Position numbers and translations under genes: made by a program
Shown here: positions 1-11,171 of the stretch, one piece after another
Layout: each line of letters begins with the position of its first letter
How positions within the stretch are numbered: the first letter of the stretch is position 1
Notes under the pieces: model-generated
Database searches by the model: none
What the model saw: the letters and a program-made list of their open reading frames with translations, nothing else
What the model was told of the DNA's origin: nothing
DNA from: Gammaproteobacteria bacterium
GTDB lineage: Bacteria > Pseudomonadota > Gammaproteobacteria > GRL18
Direction of reading: 5' to 3'
DNA length: 64,000 nucleotides
Assembly: GCA_016744375.1 (NCBI GenBank)
Contig: JADGEM010000003.1
Span: forward strand, 54,049 to 118,048

Positions 1-2387
1 GGACCTGTCGGATTAATAATTATCTTTTTTATGTAAGAACGTGCTGGATTTGGAGAATAATAATCCTGACACCATTCAGACACATTACCACCCATATCAT
101 AAAACCCGGAGGAATTCTTTTTATAACTGCCAATCGGTGCAGAAACACCCTGTTGATCATTGTAGCCCTGTATCACATTAGCAACATAAGGTTTTGCCAT
201 TTCATCTGCAAAATTCCCTCTCACTTTTATTGGTGGAAAATTATCAGCCCATGGGTACTTTTTCTGCTTGATGCCTCTTGAGGCTAAAACCCACTCAGCC
301 TCAAAAGGAAGTCGATAACCACTTATTTTTTTTGATATATCAACAGGCTCCATTTTACCGGATGCTTCTTTATAATAGGGGGTCAAGCCTTCTTTTCTAC
401 TTAACCAGTTGGCAAATTTTGCTGCATCATTCCAGGTAACATTAACAACCGGTTGCTTTTCACCGGATAGTGAAGCACTGGAAATGACACCCGATTTATG
501 TCCTGACATAAAAGTTTTAAATTGTTGATTACTTACCTCTTTATCAGAGAGATAGAAATCATAATCCAGCTCAACTTTATATTGTCTTTCATTAGAACCA
601 CGACCCGATTCATTTTTTTTTGAACCCACTATAAAATTTGAAGCTTTCATTAGGAGCATGTTTTGTTTTATTGTATTGGTATAATTATTTTTAGTTTTTC
701 CAGATTTAGAATCATTCTTTGATTTATTATAGAGTGATTTAGACTGACTTATTTTTTTTAAATTAAAACTGATATTTTTGCTGTAGTTGCCTGCTGTCAG
801 ATTTTTAGACTGAGTAAGATAACCCGTTTGTTGAGCAATAATTCTATGTTTTTTCCCTTTTAAATGAAATCTTCCGGAAGATTCTTTTTGCTGTATTCCA
901 TCAATGATCAGTTTTGCACTGCTGGGAATCACTGAAATAAATACGCTCCCATCAATCATTTTAAGATCAATGATCTGTTCAGATTTTTCACCTGGCTCAA
1001 AAATCATTTTTTGTCTATTTTTTTTATAACCAGATAAACTCAATTCTACTTCATGCTGAACATTAGGGATTAAGTTAATTTTTTTAGGGGTTTTTCCATT
1101 ATATTTACCATCAACCCGGATAATACTACCTGATGGTTTTGTATTGATGTAGACACTAGCATCTTCTGGTGCAAGAGTTTCAATATTAACCTTTTTGTAT
1201 TCATTTGCTTCTACTTTAAAATTTATTTTGAATTCTTTAAATTTTTCTTTATTTATTGTTGCTATATACTGTCCGGCTATCAATTCAATCTCAACTTCAT
1301 GAGTCAATTTACCTTCATAGAATTTTTCTAAATAATCATTATTATCTTTCTCAGTTAAATAAATTTCTAGTAAGGTATTATCTGTCATTGAAGTAAATTC
1401 TACATTTCCCCAATTTGCAATGAGTTTGAATTCAAATATTTGCTTTGTATTTTTTCCTTCTACATTAATTATCTGTTCATAATATTGATAACGTGGATTT
1501 TTGATAACAATATTATGCTCTCCACTCATCAATTCATATTGTTTTTTTTCATTCTTTTCTAGAAGATTACTACCTTCATAAATTTTATTATTTGTTTCTG
1601 GATTAATTTTAAGTGTAATTTTCCCAGACATTTCATCCATTATAAATTGATAATCTTTATTAACTGCATCAATATTTATTGACTGTTTTAAAGGAAAATA
1701 ACCTTTTTTAAACGCGCTTAAATTATACTGCCCCTTTAAAAGCATATAACGATTGTTTATTTTTATAGGAGGTATGACACCTGACAGTGTTATCTTATCT
1801 GCCTGGGGTTTAATATCTATTGTGACTGTTTCTGCAAATAATATAAATATAGAAGCTAATAATAATAAAATAGAGACAATTGTAATAATCACTTTCTTTA
1901 GTGATAATTTTTTTTCTCCTTTATCAACAACTTTTTTGAATTGCCTTGTATTAGCCATGTCTGATTGTTGAGAGGAGGGGGGTGGAGGAATTAATTCTGG
2001 TGAAGTATTAAATGTTTTTTTATTATGATTTTTTTCTGAGATATTTAGTTGAATAATATCACCAGAAACATTATAAGAAATAACTTTACTCCCTATAAGT
2101 AGAACATCTCCAGATTTCATCCAGACTGATTTCTCAATTTTTACATCATTATGAAAAATATTAATGTCATTTATTACCGATACAGGCTGGAAAAAAATAT
2201 GGCCCTCAGATTCGGCAATATGAGCACAAACTTGTACATCATTTTTTTTATCTAAATTTATCTTTGAGATGTTCAAATGAGTAGAGTCCTCATTTTTTTT
2301 CTCAAGACTGAATTCAAATGGTAATTCACTACTATTCAGTTGTCTTAACTTATTTTGTTCATCTGTAATTTCAATGTATCGATTCAT
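1..2387 (-). CDS. PEGA/SUMF1-domain membrane protein (C-terminus beyond window)
   Basis: I read about 795 codons from an ATG at 2387 to the window edge without a stop. Residues 1-120 form a beta-rich segment ending in KSGDVLLIG, FHA-like in pattern but without the conserved FHA Arg/Ser, so that label is weak. A Ser/Pro-rich linker leads to one membrane helix near residues 160-180. Beta-rich PEGA-type repeats follow, the clearest with PSGSIIRVDGKYNGKTP near residue 380. The last 210 residues are a formylglycine-enzyme/SUMF1 domain with RLPFEAEW and YDMGGNVSEWCQD. SUMF1 domains include sulfatase activators, EgtB-like oxygenases and non-catalytic forms; the missing end prevents a choice. ATG overlaps the upstream gene's TGA (ATGA), implying translational coupling as last known member of a four-gene operon. 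Confidence 0.8.
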   Translation of the reverse strand, partial: MNRYIEITDEQNKLRQLNSSELPFEFSLEKKNEDSTHLNISKINLDKKNDVQVCAHIAESEGHIFFQPVSVINDINIFHNDVKIEKSVWMKSGDVLLIGSKVISYNVSGDIIQLNISEKNHNKKTFNTSPELIPPPPSSQQSDMANTRQFKKVVDKGEKKLSLKKVIITIVSILLLLASIFILFAETVTIDIKPQADKITLSGVIPPIKINNRYMLLKGQYNLSAFKKGYFPLKQSINIDAVNKDYQFIMDEMSGKITLKINPETNNKIYEGSNLLEKNEKKQYELMSGEHNIVIKNPRYQYYEQIINVEGKNTKQIFEFKLIANWGNVEFTSMTDNTLLEIYLTEKDNNDYLEKFYEGKLTHEVEIELIAGQYIATINKEKFKEFKINFKVEANEYKKVNIETLAPEDASVYINTKPSGSIIRVDGKYNGKTPKKINLIPNVQHEVELSLSGYKKNRQKMIFEPGEKSEQIIDLKMIDGSVFISVIPSSAKLIIDGIQQKESSGRFHLKGKKHRIIAQQTGYLTQSKNLTAGNYSKNISFNLKKISQSKSLYNKSKNDSKSGKTKNNYTNTIKQNMLLMKASNFIVGSKKNESGRGSNERQYKVELDYDFYLSDKEVSNQQFKTFMSGHKSGVISSASLSGEKQPVVNVTWNDAAKFANWLSRKEGLTPYYKEASGKMEPVDISKKISGYRLPFEAEWVLASRGIKQKKYPWADNFPPIKVRGNFADEMAKPYVANVIQGYNDQQGVSAPIGSYKKNSSGFYDMGGNVSEWCQDYYSPNPARSYIKKIIINPTG

Positions 2388-3871
2388 ATTTTTTCTTTAC
2401 ACTGGACATTAATTATTACTGATTGATCATTAGCAGTTATTTCTATTGTCTTCCTAAAATCTCTATAACCTATTCTTGTTCCAACAATGGTGTATTTTCC
2501 TGGCCTGAGCTTAATTTGTTTGTTCGTTAATTTCCCAATCTTTGACACTCTATAGATCGTTATATCAGTCCTATTATCAGAGTGTATTGTGACATTAATT
2601 TGTTTACTGGCATTATTAATCGCTTCTTTTGCTGATGCTATTTTTTGCATTAATAATGGCGTTTTCATTATTGTGTAATAGGAGTTACTATTCTGATTCA
2701 ATTCGTTTCTGACATATTTTAGAGCTCTTTTAGATTTTTCAAAAATCTTATCATTTTGTAAACGTTCAGTCTGATTTACAATATTATCAATTAACTGGTT
2801 TAATTGAATATAAGCATTAACTCTTTCCTGTTTCACAATAATCTGCCCAATATCAGGGGAAATCTTTAATATATTATTATAGATTATTTTGGCCTCCTGC
2901 CACTGCTCTTTCTTTTCTTCTTTTTTTGCACTGCTTATCATATGATTAATTTTTCTACTGATAATACCTTCACTAATTCTTTGCTCTATATCCTGAATAA
3001 TAGGATCATCCGAACTCAGTGAGTGTGCTTTTTTTATTTCATTTCTAGCAATCGTATAATTTTTTTTATCTAACGCAGAAAGTGCCTGACCAATTGCTTT
3101 ATCAAAGGAAATTGATTTTTCTTTTAACAACAATTGCTGTAGCTTTTTTTCTATCTTTGTATATTCGGGCTCAATAACTAACGCATTTTCAAGCATTTTA
3201 ATTGCATTATTTGTATCTGATTTTTTTTCATAGTTTTTTGATTTTTGATAAAGTTCTAATACCTTGGGACGATTTGAAATTCTTGCCAGACTCCTGTTTA
3301 TTATTAGAACTTTATTATCAATAGCAGAAGCTTTAATAAACTCTTTTTTTGACTGTGTTAAATTTTCTTCTTCAAGATACTCTAATCCTTTTTTTATTGA
3401 TTGCTGTAAAATATTTTCTTTTTGTTCTAATATAGATTCAACTTTTTTAATTGCCTGCTTAAATTTTTCTTCTGATTTAACATATTCTTTATTAGCTTTA
3501 TATTCTTCAGCCTGTGCTTCTATTTCCATTGTCTTTTGGTACTGTTCTTTAGCCCATATGGGCATTTTATTCATTTCTGCCTCTGATTTTTTTATCATCC
3601 AGTCAATTTCAATATTCTCATTCTGCTTTTCATTAACAGGAGTAATAATGTGTCTATCTTTTATTTTATTTATTAATGGTTTATTTTTTTCTTGTAATGA
3701 TTCAACTGGATGACTAGATGATGGCTCTATCAAGAGTGAAAAGATTATAAACAAAAGAACTACAATGAAAGCCAGTAAGACATATATAAGTAAAGACGAA
3801 TGTCTATTGCCATTATCATTTTTTATCGCATGATTGGATTGTGATGGGGCTGTTAATTTAGGTACTTGCAA
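2384..3871 (-). CDS. Membrane-anchored TPR protein with C-terminal PEGA domain
   Basis: The 495-residue protein has a cytosolic head, one membrane helix at about 27-49, then a long Lys/Glu-rich helical region (about 100-360) with TPR-like periodicity. Repeating patterns such as A-x-x-x-x-x-Y-x-x-A-x-x-x-F-x-x-A are visible, for example around KEYVKSEEKFKQA and KNYTIARNEIKKA. The last 70 residues are beta-rich and carry LRPGKYTIVGTRIGYRDF, the signature of a PEGA domain. The architecture suggests a periplasmic scaffold, though no enzymatic residues are seen. It is 30 bp downstream of the lipoprotein gene and overlaps the SUMF1 gene by 4 bp, so all are probably co-transcribed. Specific function is unknown. 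Confidence 0.75.
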   Translation of the reverse strand: MQVPKLTAPSQSNHAIKNDNGNRHSSLLIYVLLAFIVVLLFIIFSLLIEPSSSHPVESLQEKNKPLINKIKDRHIITPVNEKQNENIEIDWMIKKSEAEMNKMPIWAKEQYQKTMEIEAQAEEYKANKEYVKSEEKFKQAIKKVESILEQKENILQQSIKKGLEYLEEENLTQSKKEFIKASAIDNKVLIINRSLARISNRPKVLELYQKSKNYEKKSDTNNAIKMLENALVIEPEYTKIEKKLQQLLLKEKSISFDKAIGQALSALDKKNYTIARNEIKKAHSLSSDDPIIQDIEQRISEGIISRKINHMISSAKKEEKKEQWQEAKIIYNNILKISPDIGQIIVKQERVNAYIQLNQLIDNIVNQTERLQNDKIFEKSKRALKYVRNELNQNSNSYYTIMKTPLLMQKIASAKEAINNASKQINVTIHSDNRTDITIYRVSKIGKLTNKQIKLRPGKYTIVGTRIGYRDFRKTIEITANDQSVIINVQCKEKI

Positions 3872-3901
3872 CGATATGACACCTAAGTTCTTTAAACATT
3901 T

Positions 3902-5110
3902 TTAAAACCCTGTTTCTTTATGATAGATTTCTTTTAATAGTGATTTCCATTTCATATACTGTTGGTCAGCCGAACCCGTTAGTTCCAATGTCTTTCCATC
4001 AACATCAATCAGTATAGGTTCAACCTCAGTAGTAAATGACTCTCCCAGCTCTTCGATTGCTTCTTTATTGATTTCACTTTCTTTACTGGTTTTAAACCCT
4101 TCATAGAGTGCATAAGTTCCACCAGCGACCATCACTGTTCTTAATACACCGATTCTATCAACAACATCAGACTTACTGGAGGCTCCCAGAGCTATAGCAC
4201 CTATAATGGCTGCAACTCCTAATACTTTTTGTGTCATTGCCTTATTCTCAATTTCACGAATTGTTTCTAATTCTTCACTCCTGAATTTTCTCCAATTATC
4301 ATAATTATCCCACATTTCAGAATAATAAATATCATAGTAGTTATTTATGCTATCAATTAGCATTTCATCTCGTGCTTTGATATTTCGAATTCTTTGCATC
4401 ATAGGATCATCAGTAGATGGTAATCGTGCTAATTGATATTGACCTTCTTTGTTATTTACTAAGTAATTCTCATAAACACTTGGTGCCATGTTTTGAGAAA
4501 ATCTCAATTCAGCTATTTGCTTGATTTTATTAATTTCACTTAGCGTCAACTTTTGTCTATATTCAATAATGTCATTTGAAATTTTATTATAGAGATCCTG
4601 AAAAACATCCTCACGTTCAATCTCTGTTTCTTTTCTGTTTTCAAATTGAACCGTTTTTTCATATTCTTTTTCAAACCATTTTTTATTGCTTGCATCTAAA
4701 ACTCTAATATTTAATACCAGGCTTTCTCCATCTGATTTTATTATTTTACCTTTTACAAGAACTTCATTACCTTCACTTTCAGCAGGGATCACTCGAACAC
4801 TTCCCCAATAACCCGTACGCTGCATCGCATATTTCAGGTGGATTGGCATAAAACGGGCTTCTGCATTTCTGATTTTTTCTGACAATCCTCTTCTATCTTC
4901 TTTATCATCAGGCAGGCTTCCAGCTTCAAACACTTTTATTGAAACATCTAATAGTTCTTCATTACTCATTTCTTTTTGTGCCATTATAGGCTTCGTATCT
5001 TCTACTTCTTCTCCAAACTGATTAGGTATGGAACTACAAGCACTGAGCACAAGTACTGAAAGTATAGTAACTAGCTTGTTAAAATATTTTTTATATTGCT
5101 TATCTATCAT
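3902..5110 (-). CDS. Putative outer-membrane lipoprotein of unknown function
   Basis: The 402-residue product begins with a typical lipoprotein signal: a Lys-rich n-region, a hydrophobic stretch and lipobox LSAC with Cys25. Ser at +2 argues for outer-membrane sorting. Residues about 80-180 look like a beta-rich domain (GYWGSVRVIPAES, LVLNIRVLDA) and the middle is helical and charged. A short hydrophobic segment, LGVAAIIGAIALGA near 300, could be a membrane-inserted or buried hairpin. I do not recognise the family. It starts 4 bp after the end of the upstream gene, so it belongs to the same operon as the PEGA/TPR and SUMF1 genes and probably acts with them at the envelope. Confidence 0.7.
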   Translation of the reverse strand: MIDKQYKKYFNKLVTILSVLVLSACSSIPNQFGEEVEDTKPIMAQKEMSNEELLDVSIKVFEAGSLPDDKEDRRGLSEKIRNAEARFMPIHLKYAMQRTGYWGSVRVIPAESEGNEVLVKGKIIKSDGESLVLNIRVLDASNKKWFEKEYEKTVQFENRKETEIEREDVFQDLYNKISNDIIEYRQKLTLSEINKIKQIAELRFSQNMAPSVYENYLVNNKEGQYQLARLPSTDDPMMQRIRNIKARDEMLIDSINNYYDIYYSEMWDNYDNWRKFRSEELETIREIENKAMTQKVLGVAAIIGAIALGASSKSDVVDRIGVLRTVMVAGGTYALYEGFKTSKESEINKEAIEELGESFTTEVEPILIDVDGKTLELTGSADQQYMKWKSLLKEIYHKETGF

Positions 5111-5114
5111 TTTA

Positions 5115-5870
5115 TCAAATCATTGTTTGTTTATATTTATAATATTCTTGCCAAAGCTTTTCCTTTAATACAGGATCTTTTTCTTTTTCAGCTGCTTCTT
5201 TTAACTGTCTTGCAACAATATCATCATTGATTTTATCAAGTTTTTTTCTATTATATTTTTTTGTTTGTGTATTTTTAACTTTAGTCGATTTACTTTCATA
5301 TTGAACTGAACCTTTTGACTTATCAGTATTTTGTGTATCATCTTCACTACGATTATTACTACGTTTTTTTATTAACTCATTTTCAGATTGTAATCCTTCT
5401 CCAGCCACTGAATTTTTTCTACTGGTTTGGGTTATTTTTTTATCTTCACTAAGCAGCATTTCATCAAACTCTCCCAATGATGCCATTAATTCATCATCCA
5501 AAGATTGAGTTTTTTCCTCTTCAGTTTCATATTGGGTCTTATCAAGTTGCCTTTTGCTACTTTGAGATTGATAGCAAGGGAGTTCTGCCAGAGCACTCAC
5601 CCCATAATATTCCTCTATTTTTAAGCAATTTTCTTTGATTCGAAAGCTTAAAAACTGTATAAAAACTGAATACTCATTAGAGAGAGACTTATTCATTTCA
5701 TTATTTAAAGCAGATAATTTTTTTTGTGATTTACTTTTTGTAATATCAAGAGCCAGGATGGTCTCTTTAAGACTTTGATAACTTTGCCTTGAATGGCTTA
5801 AAGAAAAAACATTATTAGTAAGTAAAATTAATAATAATAATATACAACAAGTGATTCGCTTCTTATCCAT
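5115..5870 (-). CDS. Secreted coiled-coil protein of unknown function
   Basis: The 251-residue product starts with a clear Sec signal peptide (residues about 1-23, cleavage likely after NNVFS). The mature part is strongly charged, with a helical N-terminal third, a low-complexity Ser/Lys/Glu/Asn-rich middle (about 110-200) and a basic/acidic helical tail. Two Cys residues around 60-80 could pair in the periplasm. No known domain is recognised. It is the first gene of the leftward four-gene set, 222 bp downstream of gyrB, with a weak sigma-70-like promoter before it. Confidence 0.65.
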   Translation of the reverse strand: MDKKRITCCILLLLILLTNNVFSLSHSRQSYQSLKETILALDITKSKSQKKLSALNNEMNKSLSNEYSVFIQFLSFRIKENCLKIEEYYGVSALAELPCYQSQSSKRQLDKTQYETEEEKTQSLDDELMASLGEFDEMLLSEDKKITQTSRKNSVAGEGLQSENELIKKRSNNRSEDDTQNTDKSKGSVQYESKSTKVKNTQTKKYNRKKLDKINDDIVARQLKEAAEKEKDPVLKEKLWQEYYKYKQTMI

Positions 5871-5924
5871 ATTCTACACATCATTTATATAAGATTTATA
5901 AAGTAAAGTAGGCTGATTAAAATA

Positions 5925-5953
5925 ATTATATCTAAATAATACTTAATGAATAA
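5925..5953 (-). promoter_or_regulatory. Weak sigma-70-type promoter candidate for the 5870-1 operon
   Basis: Reading leftward, TTATTC is followed after 17 bp by a perfect TATAAT, about 55 bp before the first ATG. The -35 match is poor and the region is AT-rich, so chance matches are likely. Confidence 0.25.
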
Positions 5954-5994
5954 TGAATAACAAACAAACTTTCATTTTTTATAAAAAGCTTATA

Positions 5995-6054
5995 AGTTCA
6001 GCTCTCTACTAACCCTCCCTACTAAAATGAAACTGTCCTAAGTATTGCTGAACT
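5995..6054 (-). terminator. Long-loop inverted repeat after gyrB, possible terminator
   Basis: AGTTCAGC and GCTGAACT form an 8-bp perfect stem with a 44-nt loop. Reading leftward the stem is followed by TATAAGCTTTTT. It lies 40 bp past the gyrB stop and could end gyrB transcription, but the large loop makes it a weak candidate. Confidence 0.3.
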
Positions 6055-6092
6055 AAATCAATCATCAGGGAAGGAAGGGGGTAATAATGAAA

Positions 6093-8549
<2,457 letters not shown>

Positions 8550-8602
8550 TTATTTTTAATATTATACTCTATCTCCATTCGATCTTCTTGCATTTACAAC
8601 AC

Positions 8603-8633
8603 ATTATACTTCTTTCATGAATATAATTTTCAA
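8603..8633 (-). promoter_or_regulatory. Candidate gyrB promoter
   Basis: Leftward TTGAAA and TATAAT are separated by 19 bp, about 95 bp before the gyrB ATG. A second TATAAT lies at 8561-8566 without a good -35. Either could serve, and the choice is uncertain in such AT-rich DNA. Confidence 0.28.
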
Positions 8634-8637
8634 CAGC

Positions 8638-8657
8638 TTATAAACAACTTATCCACA
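8638..8657 (+). promoter_or_regulatory. Two DnaA-box-like 9-mers in the recF-gyrB gap
   Basis: TTATCCACA at 8649-8657 is a perfect consensus DnaA box, and TTATAAACA at 8638-8646 is a variant two bases upstream in the same orientation. They lie in the gyrB leader and 25 bp from a perfect parS. They may let DnaA influence gyrB, or form an accessory origin element. Confidence 0.55.
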
Positions 8658-8681
8658 GTTTTCTAATTATTTCTATATGAG

Positions 8682-8697
8682 TGTTTCACGTGAAACA
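8682..8697 (+). promoter_or_regulatory. parS: parS centromere-like site (perfect 16-mer)
   Basis: TGTTTCACGTGAAACA is a perfect 16-bp palindrome and matches the widespread bacterial chromosomal parS consensus TGTTNCACGTGAAACA. It lies between recF and gyrB, about 4 kb from oriC. Its cognate ParA and ParB are encoded at 38990 and 41088. Confidence 0.93.
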
Positions 8698-8712
8698 TTA
8701 GTTATAATTAAA

Positions 8713-8726
8713 TTTAGTGCACTAAA
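8713..8726. repeat. 14-bp perfect palindrome in the recF-gyrB gap
   Basis: TTTAGTGCACTAAA is a perfect palindrome 16 bp from parS. It could be a repressor site upstream of gyrB. I recognise no regulator for it. Confidence 0.3.
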
Positions 8727-8844
8727 ACCATGGCATAAAGACACTTTCTAGGATATCAATAACAGTTACCCCAGAAAGGGTTTGTGGAAATTATTTAAAT
8801 TTGCACAATTCACTGAGTAGAAAATTTAGAAGAGAATGAAGTAA

Positions 8845-9966
8845 TTATTCAATATGAAACATTAAATGTAATTCTTCATCTAAGAATTCATATTTAGAAC
8901 TATTAGTAGTAGTGACAAGTATCTGGGCTTTAAATGTTTTAAGAATATCAAAAAAGATTCTAAGATTATTAGAATCTAGTTCACTATCAATATCATCAAG
9001 TAACAATAAATTATGTTCTCTACTTTCATCCAAATCTATCAAAAATCTAAACTGAGCCAGAATCAGACAAATAATAACAATTTTTTTTTGTCCTCTTGAT
9101 AAAATATCACGTGCTAGATTTTTTTTATATTGAATCCTTAACTCACTACGATGAGTACCATATCGTGTGAAACCGGATAATAAATCCTCTTTTAATTTTG
9201 CGATTAAAAATTCTTCATAAGATAAATCTTTATTCCAGCCCTGATAATATGTCAAAATAATATCATCTGATAAGCCCTCTGAAAATTTATTTAAATATTC
9301 ATAAAAAAAGGGCTTTATTAGATCAATTTGTTTTCTTCTATAATCATTTAATTTGTTATTTAGAATAACTAATTGAGGTACCCAACAATCAAGATTGTTA
9401 GTTTGTTCCTTAGTAATTTTATTCAAATTTCTATAGCTTTTTGAATATTTCGACAGTAAAGAATTACGACTGGAAAGAATTTTTTTATAGGAACGCCAGT
9501 CAGATAGGAATTTAGGTTCCACGTGAAACACTCCCCAATCAATAAATTTTCTCCTTACAGCAGGGCCAGCATCAAGTAAGTTAAAACTTTCCGGTGTAAT
9601 TAAACCAAGAACGACAAGATGAGTAATGGTAGAAAGGGAATTTATTTTTTTTGAATTTAGATGTAATATGGGCTGAGCAAAATCTTTTGAACGTTTAATT
9701 CCAAGGCTGAATGACCCAAAAGAATTACTAACATTATTGCTAGAAAAACGTGCAAAGACAGTACATGAATTTTCATCTTGATTAATAAAATTTTTATATT
9801 TAGAACTTCGAAAAGTTCTGGAGCGCAGCAATAAATAGACAGATTCTAAAATGGTGGTCTTCCCAACACCATTATCCCCATAAATAATATTTAATGATGG
9901 GTGAGGGTTTAATGTATATTCTTTTAAGTTACGGCCATTAAGGATTTTTAATATTTCCAAAGGCAT
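8845..9966 (-). CDS. recF: DNA replication/repair protein RecF
   Basis: RecF is an SMC-like ATPase that loads RecA at gaps together with RecO and RecR. The 373 residues match the family. Walker A is YGDNGVGKTTILES near residue 31, the ABC signature is LSRGQKKIVIICLILAQ and Walker B is LLLLDDIDSELD. The start MPLEILKIL places the first beta strand correctly. It follows dnaN by 24 bp and probably shares its transcript. A near-perfect parS sequence is embedded in the coding region at 9515-9530. Confidence 0.97.
   Translation of the reverse strand: MPLEILKILNGRNLKEYTLNPHPSLNIIYGDNGVGKTTILESVYLLLRSRTFRSSKYKNFINQDENSCTVFARFSSNNVSNSFGSFSLGIKRSKDFAQPILHLNSKKINSLSTITHLVVLGLITPESFNLLDAGPAVRRKFIDWGVFHVEPKFLSDWRSYKKILSSRNSLLSKYSKSYRNLNKITKEQTNNLDCWVPQLVILNNKLNDYRRKQIDLIKPFFYEYLNKFSEGLSDDIILTYYQGWNKDLSYEEFLIAKLKEDLLSGFTRYGTHRSELRIQYKKNLARDILSRGQKKIVIICLILAQFRFLIDLDESREHNLLLLDDIDSELDSNNLRIFFDILKTFKAQILVTTTNSSKYEFLDEELHLMFHIE
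9515..9530 (+). promoter_or_regulatory. parS: parS-like site inside recF (15 of 16)
   Basis: GGTTCCACGTGAAACA differs from the consensus TGTTCCACGTGAAACA only at the first base. The central CACGTG and both inner arms are intact, so ParB binding is likely. It lies 818 bp beyond the perfect site at 8682, as expected for clustered origin-proximal parS sites. Confidence 0.85.
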
Positions 9967-9990
9967 AATTGTCAGCCAATCAATTTAAAG

Positions 9991-11115
9991 TCAAAGGCGC
10001 ATAGGCATAACAACATAGCGGACTACATCATTATTAAGTCCTGAAATAAGACAACTGCTATTAGCATCAGTTAGACTCAGTGTAACTTGATCCTCTACGA
10101 CCGCATTCAATGCATCAACGAGATATCCTACATTAAATCCAATTGAAAATTCTTCCCCCGTATATTCTATATTCAAATGTTCTTCAGCTTCTTCTTGCTC
10201 CGGATTATGAACAATTGCAATAAGATTATTTTTTTTAAATTCTAAACGAGCTGCTTTATATTTTTCTGTAGAAAGAACAGCAATTCTTGATAAGGACTGT
10301 TTTAATGTTTGTCTATCGGCAATAATGACTTTTGTGCAAAGTTCTGTAGCAGGAATAACTCGCTGATAATCAGGAAAGCGTCCATCAATTAATTTAGTCG
10401 TAAAACTTAAATGATCAAAAATAATTTTCATATGACTCGCAGAAACAGAGATATTCAAAAGTGTTTCAGAGTCAGATAACAAACGATTTAATTCGGTAAT
10501 GGCTTTTCTTGGTATAATTAATTGTTGTGTACTATCTTTAGAAATGTTAATTGGATTTGAAAGTGAATCCAGGCATGCATAAGCAAGACGGTGACCATCA
10601 GTCGCAACTGTTCTTAACTCTTCATTATAAATTTCAAATAATAAGCCATTTAAATAATAACGAACATCCTGATTAGCCATAGAAAACTGTGTCGAATCAA
10701 TAAGAAATTTTAAATCACGCTGAGAGATACTGAACTCAGAAGAGGAAGACATTGGATCAAGATTAGGAAAATTATCAGCAGCGAGGGTTATTAAACTAAA
10801 ACGACTCTTTTTTGAACGAAGTATAAGTTTGTTATCAACCAATTCAAAATTTAAAATTAGCCCGGAATCTAAATTTTTACAAATATCAAATATTTTTTTG
10901 GCAGGTACTGTAAAATCAAAGCAAAGTGATTTATCTTCAACATCTATAACCGTTGAAATTTCTACTTCCAGATCAGTGCCGGTAATTTTTAAATTTCCAT
11001 CACTGACATTCACAAGGATGTTTGACAGTATAGGTAAAGTCTGACGTTTTTCAACGACCCCAATAACAGACTGTATGGCAGGTAATAAATCATCAATAGC
11101 AATTGAAAATTTCAT
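9991..11115 (-). CDS. dnaN: DNA polymerase III sliding clamp (beta subunit)
   Basis: The beta clamp forms a ring dimer that tethers Pol III and other partners to DNA. The 374 residues (usual about 366) begin MKFSIAIDDLLPAIQSV and end YVVMPMRL, both typical of DnaN ends (the C-terminal MPMRL is nearly invariant). RTVATDGHRLAYA in the middle domain is the best-known clamp motif. It lies 56 bp downstream of dnaA and 24 bp upstream of recF, the standard order. Confidence 0.98.
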   Translation of the reverse strand: MKFSIAIDDLLPAIQSVIGVVEKRQTLPILSNILVNVSDGNLKITGTDLEVEISTVIDVEDKSLCFDFTVPAKKIFDICKNLDSGLILNFELVDNKLILRSKKSRFSLITLAADNFPNLDPMSSSSEFSISQRDLKFLIDSTQFSMANQDVRYYLNGLLFEIYNEELRTVATDGHRLAYACLDSLSNPINISKDSTQQLIIPRKAITELNRLLSDSETLLNISVSASHMKIIFDHLSFTTKLIDGRFPDYQRVIPATELCTKVIIADRQTLKQSLSRIAVLSTEKYKAARLEFKKNNLIAIVHNPEQEEAEEHLNIEYTGEEFSIGFNVGYLVDALNAVVEDQVTLSLTDANSSCLISGLNNDVVRYVVMPMRL

Positions 11116-11171
11116 TTACAAATAATCCTCAGATAAAATAATAACTCAAAACAAAAAAATAGAATAAAAAT

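Noticed and set aside
3264..3713. A 149-codon Phe/Ser/Leu-rich open frame opposite the TPR-PEGA gene
   Set aside because: It mirrors the Lys/Glu-rich coding strand; composition explains it.
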